Assembly: GCA_024734555.1 (NCBI GenBank)
Contig: JANPWX010000034.1
Coordinates: 737,928 to 801,927 of the forward strand
Length of the DNA: 64,000 nt
Direction of reading: 5' to 3'
DNA from: Trochalopteron elliotii
Taxonomy: Eukaryota > Chordata > Aves > Passeriformes > Leiothrichidae
Made by a program: the position numbers and the translations under genes. Below the pieces are notes generated by a model. That model did no database searches. It had not been told where the DNA came from and saw nothing but the letters and a program-made list of their open reading frames with translations. Positions within the stretch are counted from its first letter, which is position 1, and each line of letters starts with the position of its first letter. This document shows positions 36,703 through 48,525 of the stretch, in pieces.

Positions 36703-36891
36703 TGACACACTGGGACAGATTGTCCAGAGAGGCTGTGGAGTCTCCCTCATGGGAGATATTCCAGAACCATCTGGACACAATCCTGTGCCATGTGCTCTGG
36801 GTTGACCCTGCTTGAGCAGGGCTCTTAGACCAGATGTCCCTCTGTGGTACCTTCCAACCTGACCAGTTCTGTGATTCTGTGGATATTCACT
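36703..36891 (+). repeat. CR1 LINE fragment, 3' end
   Basis: Landmarks in order: 'cactgggacagattgtccag', 'agaggctgtggagtctccct', 'gagatattccagaaccatct', 'ggacacaatcctgtgccatg', 'gaccctgcttgagcaggg', 'accttccaacctgaccagtt' and the tail CTGTGATTCTGTGGAT. The 'tgacccTGCTTGAGCAGGG' piece marks a CR1 subfamily different from the copies at 5.0 and 19.4 kb. The copy is 5'-truncated to about 190 bases and non-coding. Confidence 0.93.
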
Positions 36892-39800
36892 GAGCAGTAT
36901 TCCCTGAGCCAGAAGCACTTGCTGCTATCTCTAGAGTTTCCAAAATCTGCCACAAAATATGAACAAATCAGGCTCACAGAAGTATGTGTTGGGTCTGTAT
37001 GGGAAAGATTTTTAGATTTGTTTACATTCCTGAGACGTAGGCAAACTTTAGGAGTCAATATCTTGTTTTTCAGAATTTTGGTGACTTTGCTCACAGGCTG
37101 AGTATTTAATGCTAATGTGTGCCACAAGGTTCCTGCTTTCATGGAAGATACCCACAATTAGCATTTTAAGGGATTTAAAAATTATTTTTTTATGGCTTAG
37201 GTAACCAGTTCAGCACAGAGCATGTGGAGCAGCTGAACCTGCTGGAGGAAGATTCTCAGCTTTCTGAGCTGCTCAGCACTAGATATGCTGAGTGCCATTC
37301 TGGTGGTCCTTGCCTTAGCAGGAACGTTTTCCCTGTCACTGGAGCTGCTGTGGACAGTGGGGCTGGAACTGGAGATGCTCTTTCTGCCTGGGATGGAACT
37401 GTTAGGATTTCATTATGGCTCTGTGCAGCTCAGAGGGATGGGAGGAAGAGCCACCTAGAGCTTGTGAGTGTATAAAGTATAAATGGGCAAAATATGGTGT
37501 ACCAGAAATACCTCATGGATGGATACCAAAAGATCAGTATTTTTGCTTTTGATTTTGCAGTAAGTCCATTTGGCAACCAACCAGGTTTCTTCTAGTTGTT
37601 CTGCTGAGAGCTTTCTCTCCTTGCACACAAATTTTGCAGCTCTGCTTACCACAAGTCTTACCACATGTGAGAGGATAGTGCAAAGTGTCTGATATAAGAG
37701 CTGTGATGGAGATGGGGGAGTGAAACCAGGGTGCAGTGGTAATATTTATGGCTAATGCTATGATGCACCCTCTCTGCTATTCTGGTTTGGTTACAGCTGT
37801 AATTCTCTAGCTGTGGTCTAAAATGGGGAGGCAGGTAAGAGGCTGAACACACTGTGAGCCAGGAAAACCTAAAATATCTCTTTTACTTTTGGCCAGATGC
37901 CCAGACCAGAATAAATATATTCAGCCTTTCTCTTTCACATCCCCATTGTAGAGACAGAATACAAAAAGGCCAAACAGAAATCTGACAGACCATATTTTGT
38001 TTATATAGAGGTTTGGTAACTGTATGAGATGAAGAGACAGTTATCAAGCTAAGTCCTGTACTTTATATGGATTTATAACAGCCATTTAAATAAAGTATGT
38101 CTTTGTGCTCAGGCTGAGAATTTGTAAATTCAAACTGTTTTATGCATGTTTGCATAATATATGAGGGGGTTTTATGTGTAGTGCATATACTTGCCTAGAT
38201 GTTTTTGTTGTTGGAATGATCGTGGTGATTTAGTTAATGTTGTTTTCTTTTCTAAGCATCATCTCAGAATTTATCACAATTTCATTAATAGAAAAAACCC
38301 CATCTTTTATCTGTCCTGATTTGTACACAAGGCCAGTTTGAGGGAAAGGTTGACTTTTCTGAGAAGCTTCCAGAAGTTCCAAGAAAGGTTTATTTCCATC
38401 TGGTAGTTAATTAAAAATAGGCTTAAAAACTTCCTATTTCCCTTTCTAGGATATTCTGTTTCTCAGGCTTTTCAGCACAGCTGTCTGTGAGTCTGCTGGC
38501 TTTCTGTGTCACTTTACAGAACTGCTCAGAAAAAGATCTGTGACACCAGTGGAAGGACAGGACTTTCCTCAGATGGCTGGAGCTACAGTTCTTGGTCTGA
38601 CACATTGGTGGGGCTTCATAGGAAGTTTATAGCTTTGGGAAGGAAATTTAATTATATGTTCTGACAAAAGCCTTAACATTTTCTTGCTCTTTTTACTGTT
38701 GGGAAATTGCATGTAAAGCAACTGCGACTGGTGCAGCATATTTGTGTATTTTATGTATAACTTCAAAGCAGAATGAGCACAAAAGCTTATCTCAGCAAAG
38801 TCTTTCTAAGTACAAGTATTTATTAAGCTGAGCATAGAAATTCAGTCAAACATAAGCTCAGCTATTGCTGGTAATTCATTAACAGATTCATCTAAAACTT
38901 TGTCCAAAGCTTTAGTTTCTGAATCAGGTCATGAACATCTCATTTCCTCACCAACCTGAAAATACAGAGTTGATTTGGTGGTTAAAGCCAAGTTTAGCCA
39001 TATGGAGCAACAGTGTAACCTCCTAACCACAAGCTTGCTTTGTCTTGCATCCAGCTGTGCTTCTTCCACGTGTCAGGGCTGAGGAGGAAGAGGATATCCC
39101 TGAAGTGTGAAACATGGCAGTCTTCACCCTGCCACCCTGATGGCTTTGTTCTTCATCTTGAAGGGAGTGTGTGGCCCAAACCAAGCTCTCACTCCACTGA
39201 CCTTTGGATGGTTCATTACTTGCCTGGGAACAGAGTGTGTGGAGTAAACTCTGGAGCTGATACAAACTTTTGCATAGCTAAAGCCCTGAAGTGCTTTAGG
39301 AGTTATGTTTTGTCATACATGACTGACATATAGATAGCTATCTTAGATATCTGTGGCAGCAATCACTAACTGTTTTGCTGGTGTTTAGCAGTGCTAGGAA
39401 CATTTATGCTGGAATTCAAGGAAGTTACTTCATCTGGACTACATGATGGGGAGGACTTTGCCAAAAAATGCCGAGTGTGGAACAGAGTTGAGAGTAAAAA
39501 TTTATTTTCTGAAGGAAACTGTCGTGAGATCCTGAATGAACACAAGAAGTTTACTTCTCTGTGCCTGGAGAAAAACACAGTTTTGTTTATTCTGTGTAAA
39601 CTCAGTTTCCTCTGTAGCACTTTGCATGCCTCCACTGGCCCTGGTTTGGTTCCTGGTGAACCAGGTAACATCAGTGCCCCTAACTAATCTGGATCAGGAT
39701 TGTAAAGTGTCATCAGTCATTGAACTGCCAATTTTTGGATATATGCAAGATCCTGATTTTCCCCAATCTCATCTTGTTATCCATGTGGTTATTCAATTTA

Positions 39801-41974
39801 TCCTCTTGCAGCTCTTGTCAGACAAGTGTGCCTTCTAATATCAACCTCCTGTGCACTCAAGGTTTCACTTACACCTTAAACACCAGGAGACCTGCTTTAT
39901 TTGCTCTTGCCAAAGAAGTGGACTCTTGGAGACTATCCAGGATTTTTATTGAACGGGTATTTGATCCAAGCATTTCTTTTAAAACTGTCCTCGAAAGCCT
40001 GGGGAAGAGCCAACATAATAACCCTAATGCACTGCCCCCTCCATGTCCTTCCTTCTGCCAATTTCTAAATGTTTAGGAGAAATGGTTGATTTAATGTTGC
40101 CCTGGAAGTATCATTATTTCTCATGTGAAGCTTGGAAAGCAAAAATTTAAGAAGTAATCTGCCCAAGACTATAGCATGCTGGGAAGTAGAGTTCAATGGC
40201 TCCCTAGTCTTATATGTATGTAAGGTAAAAACCCATCATGCTTAAAGCCAGACCATTGTAGGTAATTCAGCACTGCAAATGTCTTGGCCCACTCTGCTCC
40301 TGATTCTGCACTGGCTCTGTGTGGAGCTTTCCCTATATAAAATCACCTATAACGTGGCTCGTTTTGGCCTCAGGAGTTTACCTGTGATGAGGTCTGTTGC
40401 CAGACCTCTGTGTCAATACACTTACTGCCTTCAGTTGTGGACAAAGCCAATTTGACTCACTTGATGCAAAATCAAAGAGGACTGTGAGCCTTTGGCTCCC
40501 CATAAAACATCCCTTCCCTGCCATTCACTGTTGTTATGGCTGATGGAAACAAGCCAGTGTTAAATAAGGGGTGGGAAAGCATCGCCCTGCCTTAAGCTGA
40601 GTACAGCTGTGAGGGCAGGCAGTGTTTTAGCATGCTCTGGGCTCCTAAAAGCACTGCAGGGGCAGCAAAGGAAGTTACTCCCACTATTTGAAAAGGCAGG
40701 TCAGCAGAGTCCCAAAGCTCCAGCAGCTGAAGCCTCTGGAGAGCCTTGTGTTCCCTAAGCCCTGGGGAGAGCTGAGGAAGAGCCCTCACCGTGGGAACTG
40801 TGGTTTGAACCTGCAAGGACGGTGACAGATCCTTCAGAACTCCCCCAATGAAGGTCTGGTTTTTTCTAATTGTGATAAAAGAAATCAGCCAGGTGGCTGA
40901 GACAAGTGAAAGTTGGGACTGTGGTGGTGGCTGGTCAAATGCTGGAAATACCAGTGTTGTGTGTTTCTAGGTGGCATTTCCAATCCATTTTCAGGAAGTT
41001 GGTTTTTTTTTCTTTTCTTTGTCTGTCCTTGTTTACTTGTAATTTCACTTTTAAAGCTCTTCCTTCCCCTTTCTGGGCTTCTCTTTCAAATCTGTTAAAA
41101 AGAAATTTCATTCAGATTCGCAGAAACAATGTTTGCTTGTCTGTTTGTTTTCCCAGGCTGTTCAGTAGGTTACAAAGATAAGTTCTGCTTGTTGGTTAGT
41201 TTACATAGGTAGGATCCTTTTGATTCCCTTGTGGAGTCATTATACAGCTCTTCATCAAAACTTGGGGCATTTGAAACTCTTAAATCAGCAGATGGCACAT
41301 TTTTATGAGCAGTATCCCATGTTCTGTATGTGTGTATGTGGGTGTGCCTGCACACACCCATATTTCCATGTGTATTTTTTGCATATAATCCTTGGGGCAC
41401 GTCTGATCTGAGGCTTTTGAGAAGGACTGGAACCATGGCGTCAGGGAGCAAGGATTTCTTATGACATGTCTGGTATGTTTTGATGCAGGTGTAGCCAAAG
41501 AAGATGGTTATCACACTCTGAACGTGGAAAAGGTCACATTCTGACATATAGCTACAGGTTGTGGACCAGACTCTTTCTAGATTTGGAAAACAGTTCAGAA
41601 TTAATCTTTCTGAATCATCCTATATCTTTATGTTGACCCTCACATTATACCTAGAATGACTCCTTTCCTGTGTCTGTAGCCCTTCCTCATCTTTCAGTTA
41701 TTAGGCATCAGAGCTGTTTTTCTTCTGGAGATCAGTCAATTATTGGGTCTCAACAGGAGGATTAGAATTTCTTGAGTCTAGAAAAAAAAAAGCTAGAAAT
41801 AATTATTATTTATTTCCCTTCTTGCTCTAGGGGGATGCATGATGCAAGAAGGAACCTTCTTTAACTTGCCATTTATTTCCTGCCTCCTGTAGGAAAACTC
41901 TTTAGGCAGTGCCATCATATCTTCCCTGCAATAAACTTCATCAGTTTGCAAAGTGATGATGTTTCTTGCACTCA
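36892..41974. other. Putative intron, no gene seen
   Basis: AT-rich and non-coding. Locally GC-richer patches at about 37,200-37,480 and 40,600-40,830 hold short open frames (83 and 74 codons) with no domain I recognise. No named repeats were seen. Confidence 0.55.
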
Positions 41975-42695
41975 TTAGAGCTTTTCTCCAGAACTTTACT
42001 CTTTTTTTTCTCCTTCCTAATTTCCAACCTCAATTTATGCACAATAATTTTCCATTTTCTAATTGCACCCACAAAGTGTCCTTTTATCTTTTTTCCCTTG
42101 TTGCTGTTTATGCACCTTATGTAACTGTGGAGAAAGATCACACACACTATCAGCTGTCAGCTGCAGGACCCAGCCAGCCAAGCTCCTTTAGTCACGTCCC
42201 ACCAGAGAGACTCTCTGTTCCTCTCATTGTCAAAACAGCCTGCTGGTGCACCTGTTGCCAGCTGAATTAACCTTCCCTGAGCAGATGACCAGAACTGTAC
42301 ACATTATTCCAGATGAGCTTTCACACTGCTTATATATATCAATATGGCATTAAAGCTTTTTATCTGTTCCTGAGGCCTCCTGATGCCTGTTTTGAGCTGT
42401 GCTTTGTCCATAGCAACATTACCAGGGCAGCTCCCAGTTAACCTTTTGAGACAGGTACACTTCAGTTTGTCTCTATCCAGCTGTTGAGTGCTCAAGTTTT
42501 AGACAAAATTATAGTCCTTGAATGCATAAATGAGGGATTAAGGACTAAACTAAAATAATTAAATTAAATTGATTAAATTAACCTGATTTCTGTTCCTCCA
42601 CTTGTTCTGATCATCCAGTCCTTTTCATGAGAGATCCTCATGTTTCTCTTAGGGAGTGAGCCCAGTATCTTGGTATCATCACCAAGTTGCCTGGT
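41975..42695 (-). repeat. Diverged (old) CR1-like LINE, antisense
   Basis: The order of blocks fits an antisense CR1, heavily mutated. 'ttctccagaactttactc' and 'ctccttcctaatttccaacc' resemble the 'ccagagcctcaccactctca...ttcttcctaatatctaacc' block. 'gatgaccagaactgtacaca' and 'ttattccagatgagcttt' resemble the 'cccagaactggacacagtactccaggtgtg' block further into the element. 'ggtatcatcaccaagttgcc' recalls the 'gtcatcagcaaacttgctg' block. The divergence suggests an old insertion. Boundaries are loose and an insertion of unrelated AT-rich DNA near 42,540-42,590 is possible. Confidence 0.5.
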
Positions 42696-45600
42696 TTAGC
42701 TTAAACACAGTGTTGTTGTTTACCCAGATTTCAGGAAGTTGTTTCACAGAAAAATTATTGCTTCTCTTTGCACTTGGGACTTAAAATTCCTAGTTGTCCT
42801 CCAAGCTGCCTGAGATGCTAGCAAGAGAGAGCACAAGAGACTTCCCCTTTTTCTCAGCAATGTTAGCTGGCACTTGAGTGGCAAAGAAAAACAGCAAGAG
42901 GATGTGAAGGGGGTAACAAGGGTTTTCTGGGTGAAAACTAAATCTTGGCACAATTTAGTAAGAAATTGAGATGTCTTCCACAAGTCTCTGGTTTGTTGCT
43001 AGGCCGGAGTTGGGCAGAGTCTCACAGAGATGGCACAAGACAGGCCAGGAGACCCTACCAGATTTCATGGTCATAGTAACAGATCTTTGTGATTCAATAT
43101 TATATTTTTTTTTATTTGACAAATAATACATTTTTCTAAACTTTCGGTTTTAATTTTAATTTTAGCTAAAACTTAACTTGAAAATATTTATACCGCCAGG
43201 GATCATCTGTCATTTTCATTGAATTACAGCCCACTAAGACAGGAGTTGTTTTCTAGGTATTTGTGTAGCTACAGGTTTTATAGCCTACAGACCCCTTGTT
43301 GCAGAACTGTGAATGAAAATAGATCAGTTTTGTGTAGGAAGGCAAAATAATTATCTGACCAAGTTGTTAAGACAGTATTTAACAGGTTTACATGTCATCC
43401 TTGCATCAGTACATCTGTCATCCTTGCAGCAGTAGTAGCTGTCTAGAGCTTTAAATGTCCAATAGAGAGAACGATCAGAGCAAGTGCATGGAGTAGATGT
43501 TGGGTGGTTTGACTAAAACAATGTGACCTTTGGAGCTAAACCTGCTTACACTTTGTCTCCCTCTGTTCAGGGTAGCCTGCATTCCACGCTTTTATTATTG
43601 ATGGACTGCATACTTCTTGAAAGAAACTGAGCTCATGTGAAGCAGAAGTTGCTGAGATCCTTTTCCAGGGTCTTCTTCAGCTGCCTTGAGACGTTGATAA
43701 TGCTTGGAATAATTTTTGAACTTTTGTTTCCTTGTTTTTTATGCTACATTTTATAAACTTTTCTTATTCCCTGTTTCCTGGACCTATCTCCTTATTTTTT
43801 TAAATTTTATTTTTGCTATCTCTTTTCTCAGGTCTCTCTGAAGAGTGTGAGCTGTCCTTTTTCAGTGGTGATATTCAAGGGAAATAAAAGGTTAATACAA
43901 GATCTGGGCAAATAATGATTCATTTCCAACAGTGCTACCAGCAGAATTGGCCTTCAGCTGCATTGTGTGCTGAAAACTGATGACTTACAATTGGCTAAAG
44001 CTGACAGTGTGGCTGGAACAGCTGTGGTACAGCAGGGCAGCAGAAACTCTCAGAAACAACTGGTTTTGTTAAAGCTGAAAAGGAATGTTGTTTTCGTCCC
44101 CTCTTGTGTAAGTAGGTGCTCTGAAAGTTTTCTTGTGCTGTTCAATACCTGCTGAGAAACAGCAGGATTTCAAGAACAAAGCTGTTTGCATGTATGTAAA
44201 CTTACATAGTGAAATGTTTAGATAATTGGTTTGGTAATGCTTAAGCTTTAGGAAAGTTTGGGGTTTTGTTTTTTCTTACGGATTTAGTGCTTGTGGCAAA
44301 ATGGCTGGATGAGCAGCCCTGTAATAGTCCATTTATCCAGGGAGCAGGTCCTGCCCAGCCCCTGGCCTGGCATTTCCTTTGGCTCACCTGCCAAGATTCC
44401 CTGGAGAGGGTGCTGGTGTCTGCCCACCCCACCACCATCCTGTGGAGGTGGGAGAAGTTAAGCTTTGGTGAAGGCTGTGATAGTTTAGTGTTGCAGACTC
44501 TGGACCATACAAAATCCAGCCAAGTACAAATTCATCTCATGGCAGTGAGGCTGATTTACAGGGGCACTGTCAGGGAGGGCACTTGCTGTGCCAAGGGGAC
44601 TGTGTCTGTGTGGCTCATGATTCTGGAGAGAAACCAGCTGCTGCTCCTGCCTGTTATTCCTACCAGCTCCTCTTTCTGCTCTGCTTCTATTAGGACCAAT
44701 GTTCTACCAGAGAGATAGAACTCCTCTTCTGGGAAAAAAAATATTTTCTTCTGTGAAAATGCATCAATTTGGCTTGGTTTGTTTTTAATGCTACCTAGAG
44801 TCCTTTCATCTGTGCTGGTGATGGTAGTGCTGCTCCCCCCGGGGCTGCAGCACGCACCCTGAAATGCGTCAGTGTGTTGCCATAAATGCTGAGCACGTCG
44901 TTGTTCCCTTAATCCGTGCTGACTCTGTCTTTCCTGGGCATTGTCAGCAAAGTGCTCACCTCAGTGGCAATTCCACATGGTCCACTGGACTTCATGTCCT
45001 TGCCTGCATCACCACGTGGAGTGGTGTTAGGACTGGAGAGATCTTCCCTCCAAAGAGAGAAGAAAACAGAGGGGAAGGAAGAGCGTAAGTAGCTCTTCTT
45101 ATCAACAACAAAAAAAAAAGAGGATTTGTTTTTGAGGGCTAAGCTGCTAATGCTGAATGACTTAAAGAGATAAGAGAGCTGCTAAGTCTTTGAGGAGGGT
45201 TGTGGGGACAAGGTACGCTCTCCAAAGAGGATACAAGAGACAAAAGAAAGGAAAACCAAAACAGTTGTGGAAAGAAAAAGTAAGCTACTCCAAGAGGAAG
45301 CTTAGCAGAGAGGATGGGCAGCAGTAAGGAAAGTTGTGATGTCTATGTCAAGGAAGCCAGGGCCAACAGAGGCTGGTGAAGATCATCCTCCACATAACAG
45401 AGAAAAGACCCATAAACAGCAGGAGAGAAATGTAAAAGGTAAGGGCCCTAATTTTCCTCACCTTCCTCCAAGCTATTTTACTTTAGCTGCACTGTTTGAA
45501 GGAGTTACTGCATCAGTGTGGGTTGTTCCCATATAAACTCCCCTGGCTTCCATTGATTGGTAACAAATAAGCTTCCAACACCAAAGGTAAAAAATATCTT

Positions 45601-46789
45601 CTACTGATGTAGTTATTTCCTGGAACAGAAAGAAGTATATGAAATAGCAGAGAATGATATCTAAGACAGAATGTCTTTCTCCAGGGAAGGTAGTGAAGAA
45701 CCAGTAAATGGATTTGAGTATTCAGCTGGGAATCTTAGATTACCTTCAGAAAACATTAAAAGAAAGAAAAAAAATTTGCAGTGTGATGAGATTAGATGAA
45801 CAGCCTGAAGGAGAGGTGGCAGAAAATCTGACCTTTGCTCTTGGTAAAGTGGCCACCAGATTATCTGTGGAATGAGAAGCTTCCAGTAAAGGCTGTGATG
45901 AGATACCTTTGTGTTTCTGATAAACCTGAGAACTTTTTCAGAGTCAAACAGGATGCTCTGTTCATGTTGTTCTGAGTAGGACGTGGTGAAAAGAACTTGT
46001 GGAAAAAGTAAAACCAGCTGCCTTGAGGAGCTGACCAGGATTTCTGGAGTAGGTGATGTCTGTTATGGAGCCATTTTGCCTCATTTCCTAACGATACGTA
46101 GTAGTACTGGAAATGGAGATCTGGCACAGCACAGCCATACACAGCCTTGTGTATTTTGGTATTTCCCCCAGATTAAGTTTATTTTAGCAGACTGAAATTT
46201 TGACATGGGCATGATCTATCCTTGCTTCTTGCCATGGATTTTGCTATATTTGCCATCTGAGCTTCTCGTGTGCTGGACAACACAAAGCAGGGCTGCTTCA
46301 AAACATAATAGTCGACTTGTTATTAGTAGCTTGTTTGTTTGTCCTCAGGCCTATTTATAAAAACAGCCCCAGGCAGGGAATTCTGCCAGCAGCCCAACCA
46401 CTAAACAATTACAGATCTTTTCTCAGAGCTGTGTTTTCCAATCTATGCCATAATTCAGCAGCAAACCGTAGGCACTGCTCACAAGTGTATGAAAGTAGCC
46501 ATTTTTTTCTGTGTGGCACTGTTTTTGTTGGGTTTTAAAAAACAAAAATAGAGTCTCAAAAGGTATCCCTGTTAAGGCTAAAAAAATACAAAATTTAATT
46601 TACAGGTATGCTGCCAGGTTAGTAAAACCAGGTCCAGTATGATGTGCAGAACTCAAAATAAGTCAGAGTGGTCAAGTAGATATTAATCAAAAATTATACA
46701 AAATTATGCAAACTTGAACAAGAGTTCAGGGGACTGGTGCTCATAAAGAACCAGGCTTTCCAACTCTCTTCTGTTAGGTTTAAGAAAAG

Positions 46790-46850
46790 CAAGCAAAAAA
46801 AAAAAACCCAACCAAAAAAACCACCCCCACCACCAAAACCCACAAACAGC
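46790..46850. repeat. A/C-rich low-complexity tract
   Basis: A long A run continues into CCCAACC, A7, CCACCCCCACCACC and AAAACCC. It is the complement type of the T/G tracts at 8.4 and 19.9 kb. It could be the degraded poly-A end of an old insertion or simple slippage; no flanking element is recognisable. Confidence 0.75.
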
Positions 46851-48507
46851 TCTAAGGAAGAAGATTCATCTAATTTTGAAAGGACAGTGTAATATCTGGT
46901 TTTATTGGTGCTGTGATACTTCACAGAGTTCAAGTCACAAGTGTGACAGGTGGTTGATTGGGTTTGCATGGTTAGTGGTGCAGTGCAGATGAGATGCACT
47001 CTTTAATTAGTGGATAGGAAACTGTAGAGAGCAAATGATGGTGCCTTGGTGGCCAAAATAGGATGGAAGGAAGTTTAAACATTTGGTTTTGTTCAGACTG
47101 CTGTAACAGCAATAGTGAGAGTATTTTGTGAAAATAGCCTGATAAACAAGTCAGTAAATGAGTCTGGTAAATTTTATGAAAGGTGGGAATGGTCAAATGA
47201 GACCTTGGGGGAAGTCCTCTCCAGTGGAGATAACTTTGCACAAGGCTGGGTCACTTCCCTGTACAAAGTTCAGAAGTCATGAACCAGAACATCTCTGCTT
47301 GGAGAATGTGGGTTTGTTAACCAGTTTGGTTGTGTTTCAAGGGTTTGAAATGTTCTTTCTGCACTTGAAATATGTGTCTGTGTTTGCTAGATATGACGCA
47401 AGGTTTTGGCAGTTTTGCACTTGATTTATAATTTGAGCCTTAAGGAAGACCTGGGATTTGGGATTTAACCCTAAATCACCATGAAACTTGTTAGGTGTTT
47501 AGATATTGGGGTTTTAAAAACTCTTATTTTTATTATTATTTTACTTTATTCTTTCTTGGAGGGGAAACAAAGCTAATCTGCCTGGCTGCTGCCGTGGAGA
47601 GGTGTGGCAGGGACAATTTGTTCCTGAGATAACCTAGGCCTACTTAGGTAAATACACCCCTGAAACATTCAATCCCTCTATTGATGTCTGAAGATTGAGG
47701 CAAATCATGAAGTAGCTTCAAAATCAACTGCTGTGCAGAGGACAAGGGTTGGAAATGCAGAAACCCTGTGTTTTCCTGTGTACATGTGAAAACACGATCT
47801 GTTAAAGGTATGAGAGAAGCACAACCACTGCATCTCCAGGATGTGCAGCAAATTGGAGGGATGTGGAGCATGGGTGTGGAAGTTCAGCATCGTCTGCTGC
47901 TTCTCCCTCAAAGCAGCCTGGGAACATGGTTGAGGAAGTTTGTATTTTAGGAAGCAAACTCCGTCCCTGTTCACTCCTCAGGTTAATGAAAAAACTCAAA
48001 ATTGTCGTGTTTTAGATGTCATGGCTCAAAATCGAAGTCAACCAGTACTGGAAAGTGTCTATGAAGTGTCTTGAACTAGGAGGTGTGGGAGAGGGAGGAA
48101 TCCTGTAGCATTTGTAGAGGCTTTTCTCCTATGACTCGTTTACTTTCTTAAATGAAAACTAACATATTATATTGTATTAAGGAGCAGATGCAGACTTTAA
48201 CAGTAAAGTTTTATGTTTTGCAAAATTAACAACCTTTTATCTTTTTTTTTTTTTTCTTTCCATCCCCTCCCCCCTGGCTTTTGCCTTGTCTTCTTTAGAG
48301 TTTAAAATTGGGGAGCAGCAGAATTCTGGCTTTCAGTCTCAGTTCCTCCTTTTTGCACAAAGCCCTTGTTGGATTTCCCTGATCTCCCTCCCTGCAGATT
48401 ATTCAGCCACTCTTCTTATAAAAGGTTAAGATCTGATGGTGTTGAAACCTCTTGTTTACAATTATTGCAGAACTGTAGTATGGAAATTTCCATCTGCAGC
48501 AAGATTT

Positions 48508-48525
48508 AAAAAAAAAAAAAAAAAA
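48508..48525. repeat. A18 homopolymer
   Basis: Eighteen consecutive A residues followed by CCC. No retrocopy is recognisable upstream. Confidence 0.9.

Noticed and set aside
44266..44718. 150-codon plus-strand open frame
   Set aside because: No domain or conserved motif, and no splice structure that would join it to the first coding exon.
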